Positions 20,301-24,698 of a DNA stretch of 24,698 nucleotides are shown here, in pieces. This stretch comes from Paramacrobiotus richtersi. Its lineage: Eukaryota > Tardigrada > Eutardigrada > Parachela > Macrobiotidae. A program made the position numbers and the translations under genes. How positions within the stretch are numbered: the stretch's first letter is position 1; each line of letters begins with the position of its first letter. The notes under the pieces were generated by a model. It made no database searches. It was not told the origin of the DNA and saw only the letters and a list, made by a program, of their open reading frames with translations. Where the stretch lies: positions 1 through 24,698 of the forward strand of contig JAQGAU010000707.1 in assembly GCA_034698045.1 (NCBI GenBank), in the 5' to 3' direction.

Positions 20301-21243
20301 TAATGGATGTTGCGAGTTTTCACAGTAAAAAAGTATTCCATTCAACGTATTAGCTTCTGCCTGGCGTGTCGAAAACGAAGCTGCCACAATAATCACTCAG
20401 AAAGAAGTCCCGATTGGTCTTCTAAAGTTATTATTAAATAATAAGAATAAAATATTTTTAATAGTCTTCTTACAGTTTCCAGTTTAAAAATCATATGAAT
20501 ATGCCCCTTGGCCTTATCAATACTCAAGCAAACTGCATAACTACTTTACCTGAAGGCGTCTCTAATAAAGGCCTCTTGCGCGTCGATACGCTCTCACGAT
20601 GCTGCTCACTGTCCTGCGCAGGATAATACCATGGCCCTCCGGAAAAAGGCTGTGGGTAAACATTCGAACCCATCACAGGTAAAGGATACATCCCCGGTCG
20701 CATCCCAGGCGGTGCAAAATACATCGCTTGATGTGGTGGAGCGGCAGACGGATTAGCGAAGAACATCTGCGGAGCGCTCTGATAAAACGGAGCTTGCTGC
20801 ATCAGCGGCGGAGCATTTCTGGCGTCACCCGAATATCTTCGCGAACGATCATGGTATCGCGCATCATGACGACGCCGAGATCCCGAGTTATCCTCATCAC
20901 GATCACGGTGTCGATGTCTGTCACGACTCGGTCGAGAATATGAATAGGGTTCATCTCTATGGTTAGCCCAAGAGTTTAGTGAACTGGATGCCTCGCGCGA
21001 TTCTCTTGGATACCCCGAGTCAGAATCGTGGGATGGAGATGATCCACTTCGACCATTCCTCCGCTCGAAATCTAGAAATAAAACTGCGGAAGTCATGCTC
21101 AGCGCATGCTTTCTGGCAACTGTACCGTTATTTCCTCGGTGATAACTGGTCTCCCTAGGTTTGTTGTGGTTTTCGTAGTTATGGTCAGACCTTCGTCGAT
21201 GACGGTCGGAGTCAGCTCGATCACTGCGGTCTCGAGAATACAT
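17335..21243 (-). CDS. Arg/Ser-rich low-complexity protein, probably nuclear, about 800 aa
   Basis: Exons in coding order: 21126-21243, 20550-21071, 19424-19623, then 17335-18933 if read through (812 aa). Alternatively the last exon ends at a strong GGTAAGT donor (17436) and joins 17205-17234 and 17155-17165 (792 aa). The phases agree. The ATG at 21243 is eight bases inside an exon whose acceptor is at 21251, so an upstream 5' exon is expected, and coding could start there. The N-terminal 130 residues are rich in RS/RD/RH dipeptides (MYSRDRSDRADSDRHRRR). Residues about 135-200 are rich in Pro, Met, Tyr and Ala (YFAPPGMRPGMYPLP). A conserved-looking segment, INGMVYSNGEVIGFRPERV, opens the large exon. 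Then come further RS blocks, Lys/Ser/Asn-rich low complexity, a doubled PRGRND and RLILKVPR. RS-rich proteins usually act in splicing or mRNP assembly, but no RRM or other domain is visible. Family not recognised. Confidence 0.7.
17876..17917 (-). repeat. Two tandem 21-base units coding PRGRND repeats
   Basis: Two adjacent 21-base units (17876-17896 and 17897-17917) share CTATCGTTACG and the following C-rich stretch with two differences. They encode the heptad-like doubled PRGRND of the RS-rich protein. Confidence 0.75.
18973..20549 (-). other. Introns of the RS-rich gene
   Basis: Apart from the coding exon at 19424-19623, this is intron: 18934-19423 and 19624-20549, the latter 926 bases. 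A short ATT/TTA microsatellite lies at 19926-19941. Frames of up to 112 codons occur on both strands but show no domain or repeat worth calling. Confidence 0.6.
21072..21125 (-). other. 54-base in-frame mini-intron or optional coding segment in the RS-rich gene
   Basis: The segment begins GTACAG and ends TTTTATTTCTAG, a good pyrimidine-rich acceptor, and is 54 bases long with no stop in frame. Removing it joins RGNN to DFERRNG; keeping it adds 18 residues including a hydrophobic SAVLFL run foreign to the RS context. It is probably an intron that can be retained without breaking the frame. Confidence 0.6.
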
Positions 21244-21250
21244 CTCCAAT

Positions 21251-23322
21251 CTGAAATCATTATATCTTGCACAATAATTTTACAAAACGGTGTTCTATCA
21301 GCACATTTTTTAACAGGTCGAAGCGCTGCTGAAAAAGCAGCCAAATAATACTCAAATTTATTTGATTGAGTTTTTCATTTTGATTTGATAATAATTATTA
21401 TCGCGGCTGCCCACTGCAGCGCTTACCCAAAGAACAGAATCTGATTAACGGTCTTGCCTCAGCGGGCGCCGTTCAGGTGACCACGGGTCGGCTGGGCACA
21501 CAGGATTGTTTGACCGTGGTTTACAAAATTGGCACTGCACAGCCGGAAACAGTTAGTCAACAACACGTACCCAGTAACTGCATAGATTTGATTTGTTTTC
21601 CTGATAAAAAGGTAGGTAGGTAGGCAACAGGTATAAAAATAGATGTCAATATTACTCAATAATCATAGCAATAGCGTACGGTATGAGCAAAATCGAAGTC
21701 AGATCAACAGTTACTGCAATACCAATTAGTGCAAAATCAACTACTTAATTATACATGGTCGAAATTCATGTTATTAATAGAATGGAATACTAGAGACTGC
21801 GTCAAGTGATAATAACATAACTATAACAATAATGCTTCCAAGTACAGTCCAGACTCATTGTTAATATAATACTTCTATGCGACTTATTATAATGTAGCCT
21901 TTGTATTATTTGTTCTTTTTCGTACTGAACGGTTACGTTTCGTGTTATTATCAAAATTAAAACAAAACCCAATGCAAATATTGTAAGTATTAATTAGATT
22001 AAGATCTAGTAAACTAGTTACAATTCAATATATTACAGTACAGTGTGTCAAAGTAATATTATTACCATTTAATCTTTACTTACGATTTGGATTCATGTAA
22101 TACAAGTACACAAGGTTTGCCAACCGGTTTCTGCTTCGACAAACTGATTCAGTTCGGAAAGAAGCGTTCCAGCGCAAACTTCATGGCGCATACATGCAAT
22201 AAGAATCAGACTGATAAAAAACCAAGTTGTTTTGTGATGGAATAACTTATGGAATGACCAGAGCTATCTGAGATAAAATCGAGAAAGCAGTATATGATCT
22301 GGATGTATGTTCCATGGAAGGACTGCGCCGTTAACAATCGACGCCATTCGAGACGAAATATGTGCATTATGTTTCAAGTACTGCAATCTGTTCCAAAAAC
22401 GCTAAATGTTTCCACGCAAACTATATACGGCAGCGTCGCATGCGATTCTGAAAAGTCCAAACACGCGTTCCGATCTTTCGACATTTTCTTCACAGACACG
22501 GAACAAAGTGCAATAAGCACGCTTCGATGTTACAGCAACTTTAAGATCCGTATTAAAGAAATGCTCGCCATCGCTAACCTCAAAACGTTCAAAACCTGAT
22601 TCTCAAAATAATCACTGACGTATATATTGTCGTTGCGACTGCGGTTCAGCAGAACAATGCCGGGAGCGAATTACCGCAATGTTTGGCCGGCCATCAACAT
22701 TAGGCTTCAGTACTTGAAGTAGCTATATATGTACCGGTACCGATAATCAGTCTCGAAGTTTTCGTTGTCCCTTGCCGAAATTCATCTTGATAGTAGATAC
22801 GTACGATACGTTCAGACTTGCAGCAAAAGCTATGACCCAGATTGTCAGTAGTATCGACGACAAAATAATAACTGCAAGAATTAAAAACAGAAATCCAGAA
22901 GTGAAAAAAATTTATGGTAAACGAGTTGTGGCTTTTTATTTTAGGAAATTCACAAAAATATCTGGTTCACATAATAATTATGAAGTCATTTCAGTAGCTG
23001 TCTTCGGTCAATCATGTTCTTATTCTGCTTCTCCACACAATTTTTCACCATAAAGAGGAATTACAAGCACCAACCTAATCCTGTTCAACATATCATTTTT
23101 ATTAGCAATCAAAGCCCATAAATCCAGAAAAATAATTGGAATCACAACAAGGTCGCATAGCATATATCGCTGCAGTAAAATTAAACTAGCTACTTTTCAG
23201 CATATGTATCGTAGCGAAACATCACAGCTTAATCCCTGCAGCACACTCTAAAAACTACAGCAACCATATGAGGACAAAGAGATCGGCGAAACCATTAAAT
23301 CATCAAAATAAATAATTTGAAT
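21251..23322. other. Intergenic region between the RS-rich and BCS1 genes
   Basis: About 2.1 kb, AT-rich. It should contain any 5' UTR exon and promoter of the RS-rich gene and the BCS1 3' UTR. A (GGTA)3 run lies at 21611-21622. Plus-strand frames at 22294-22599 and 22772-23053 show no recognisable domain and are not called. I see no RNA gene. Confidence 0.4.
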
Positions 23323-24698
23323 TTATTCATACAGCATATGAATTCCTGAAAAGACTTCGGCAGGATTGCTCTTGAACTGTAGGAACAATCCTTGCAGTTG
23401 TGCCAAACTGATATCTGGACGCTCGGGACGGTCGAAGACGGCGTGAACAAATCGTTTAGCTTCCTCGTCGGTACAGTGACGATGGAACCGGCGGAACATT
23501 CTCTCAACCTGAGATTCAGAGGCGTACCCAACGTACTGCCGAGTATCGACGCGACCTGGACGCACTAAGGCAGGATCCAGTCTGTAATACAACATTACTG
23601 TCAACAAGAAGTAAAATCGATTATAAAAAATGTTAAAAATTCTCAATGCTACTTTCTTGTTAGAAAGTCAGCAATATTACTTCTATTTCGGTTTAAATAA
23701 TTTGCTATAAGTATGAATGCATTACAAAATAACAAGGATCAGCTGAAACTGAGAAATCTCGAGAGTGCGAAAATATAAGGAATTGTGTACTCACTTGTCG
23801 ACATAGTTGGTAGTCATAAAAAGAATCCTCCCTTCAGCCGACGCTACTCCATCCAGCGCATTCAAAAGTCCGCTGAAAGTCAGTCTGTTCATCCCTTCAA
23901 AGGCGGTGGCGGAGTGCGAGGCGGTGGATTCTTTTTGGCCATCGGAATCGGAAGTGCCCTTGGATTCCTTGGGCTCTTCACGGGTGCCGAACGCGGCGTC
24001 CACATCTTCCAACAAGACAACAGAGCTTTCGGGTGCATCGATGAGGAGCCGGTTCAGACTGTCATCGGTTAAACTCTTATCGCTCAGGTTGAGTACACAC
24101 ACATTGAGATCAAAGTGACCAGCCAGCGCACTGATGAAGCTGGTCTTCCCGGTTCCGGGAGGTCCGTACAGGAGATAGCCCCGACGGTATGGCACACCAA
24201 ACTGACTGTACCACTCGGAACTGTCAAGGAAATCCTGAATGTCACTGAGAATACGCTCCGACACGCCGTCATCCAAGATTACAGATTCAAGCGGACGCTT
24301 TCGTTTACCGCTGCCGGATCCCTGCCAGCTTCCCTGAGAGGCGGTATACATAAGGGTTTTGCCTTGATTCTTTACTTCCTTATACTTTTTGACGGCTTTT
24401 AGCATGTCGCGGAAAATTGCTGTATCGGAACCACTGGCAGAAAGGATGATATTTTCCAGTCGGTTAACAGAATAGGCTTCCGTCGCTTTGTCTTCTCGTC
24501 GCCTTTCGATCACAAATTTCTTTCCTTCGAATCTACATAATTTGTTCCAGTAAGATAACAGTGTGAGGACAAATTAAAACTACCTGAACGACACTCAGAA
24601 TAAATGCGGAGCTTCTCAGATGCAAATCCCTTACTTGAAATTATGCGTTCCAACGTTAGGAACAAATTCATGGACTGTCTCCCATTTCCCAGTCGCAT
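23323..24698 (-). CDS. BCS1L: Mitochondrial chaperone BCS1 (AAA ATPase), 5' partial
   Basis: Exons in coding order: 24635-24698 (continues beyond the window), 23795-24532 and 23323-23581. The joins restore HNFKFEGKKFVIERRRED and VDKLDPALVRPGRVD exactly. BCS1 is an inner-membrane AAA protein that moves the folded Rieske iron-sulphur protein across the membrane during complex III assembly. The visible part holds the BCS1-specific domain (EFVPNVGTHNF, GKTLMYTASQGSWQ), YRRGYLLYGPPGTGKTSFIS (Walker A), SVVLLEDVDAAF (Walker B), RLTFSGLLNALDGVAS, ILFMTTNYVDKLDPAL (sensor 1) and RPGRVD (arginine finger). About 352 residues are present of a usual 420 or so; the N-terminal membrane helix and import signal are outside. 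About 30 Ser/Lys/Glu-rich residues between DAAF and RLTF are longer than in human BCS1L. Ends MLYE, stop. Confidence 0.95.
24533..24634 (-). other. BCS1 intron (102 bases)
   Basis: Donor GTAAGG follows AATTTCAA and acceptor TATGTAG precedes ATTCGAAGG. Splicing rebuilds a Lys codon and the family motif THxFxxxGK. This confirms that the first exon is read from the GCG at 24696, not from the ATG-like triplet at the window edge. Confidence 0.85.

Noticed and set aside
21099..21344. Minus-strand 81-codon frame rich in Thr, Val and Ile overlapping the first RS exon
   Set aside because: It is the same DNA as the RS-coding exon read one base off. The RS frame has the consistent splice joins.
22294..23053. 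Plus-strand frames of 101 and 93 codons between the RS-rich and BCS1 genes
   Set aside because: No domain, no repeats and weak or non-ATG starts; treated as chance frames in intergenic sequence.

Overview
The window is eukaryotic nuclear DNA, almost certainly from an animal with a compact genome. Five spliced genes lie within 24.7 kb. Most introns are about 50 to 550 bases long with ordinary GT-AG ends, and two gene families (a TGFBI/periostin-like matrix protein and a G9a/EHMT-type methyltransferase with ankyrin repeats) are characteristic of animals. Gene density and short introns would suit a small-genome invertebrate such as a tardigrade, but no feature fixes the lineage. There are no bacterial operons, CRISPR arrays, tRNA or rRNA genes, or intact transposons that I can see.

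Layout. (1) Bases 278-3622, plus strand: an unrecognised, Ser/Thr-rich, repeat-bearing protein in eight exons, joined by seven introns that are all phase 1 in my model. (2) Bases 4352-8786, plus strand: a secreted protein with signal peptide, EMI-like Cys domain and four FAS1 domains, a relative of TGFBI/periostin; ten exons close to a 782-residue reading frame. (3) Bases 9312-15104, minus strand, tail-to-tail with the FAS1 gene: an ankyrin + pre-SET + SET + post-SET histone H3K9 methyltransferase of the EHMT/G9a type, in about 16 exons. (4) Bases 17335 (or 17155) to 21243, minus strand: an Arg/Ser-rich, low-complexity, probably nuclear protein of about 800 residues. (5) Bases 23323-24698, minus strand: the C-terminal 350 or so residues of the mitochondrial AAA chaperone BCS1, with the 5' end beyond the window. 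Bases 1-78 may hold the last exon of a further gene.

The genes are functionally unrelated (matrix, chromatin, possibly RNA metabolism, mitochondrial complex III assembly), and nothing suggests a joint pathway. Long non-coding stretches are 3623-4351, 8787-9311, 15105-17154 and 21251-23322.

Most worth a second look: the modular unknown protein with its all-phase-1 exons and 129-base internal duplication; two departures from consensus in the EHMT catalytic region (His-Cys where G9a and SUV39 enzymes carry Tyr-Tyr, and a one-residue longer post-SET zinc motif); a 54-base in-frame removable segment in the RS-rich gene; and a GC-rich, CRE-containing block inside an EHMT intron that looks like a promoter. 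Exon joins were derived by hand from splice motifs, reading-frame continuity and family similarity; I had no transcript data or database search.
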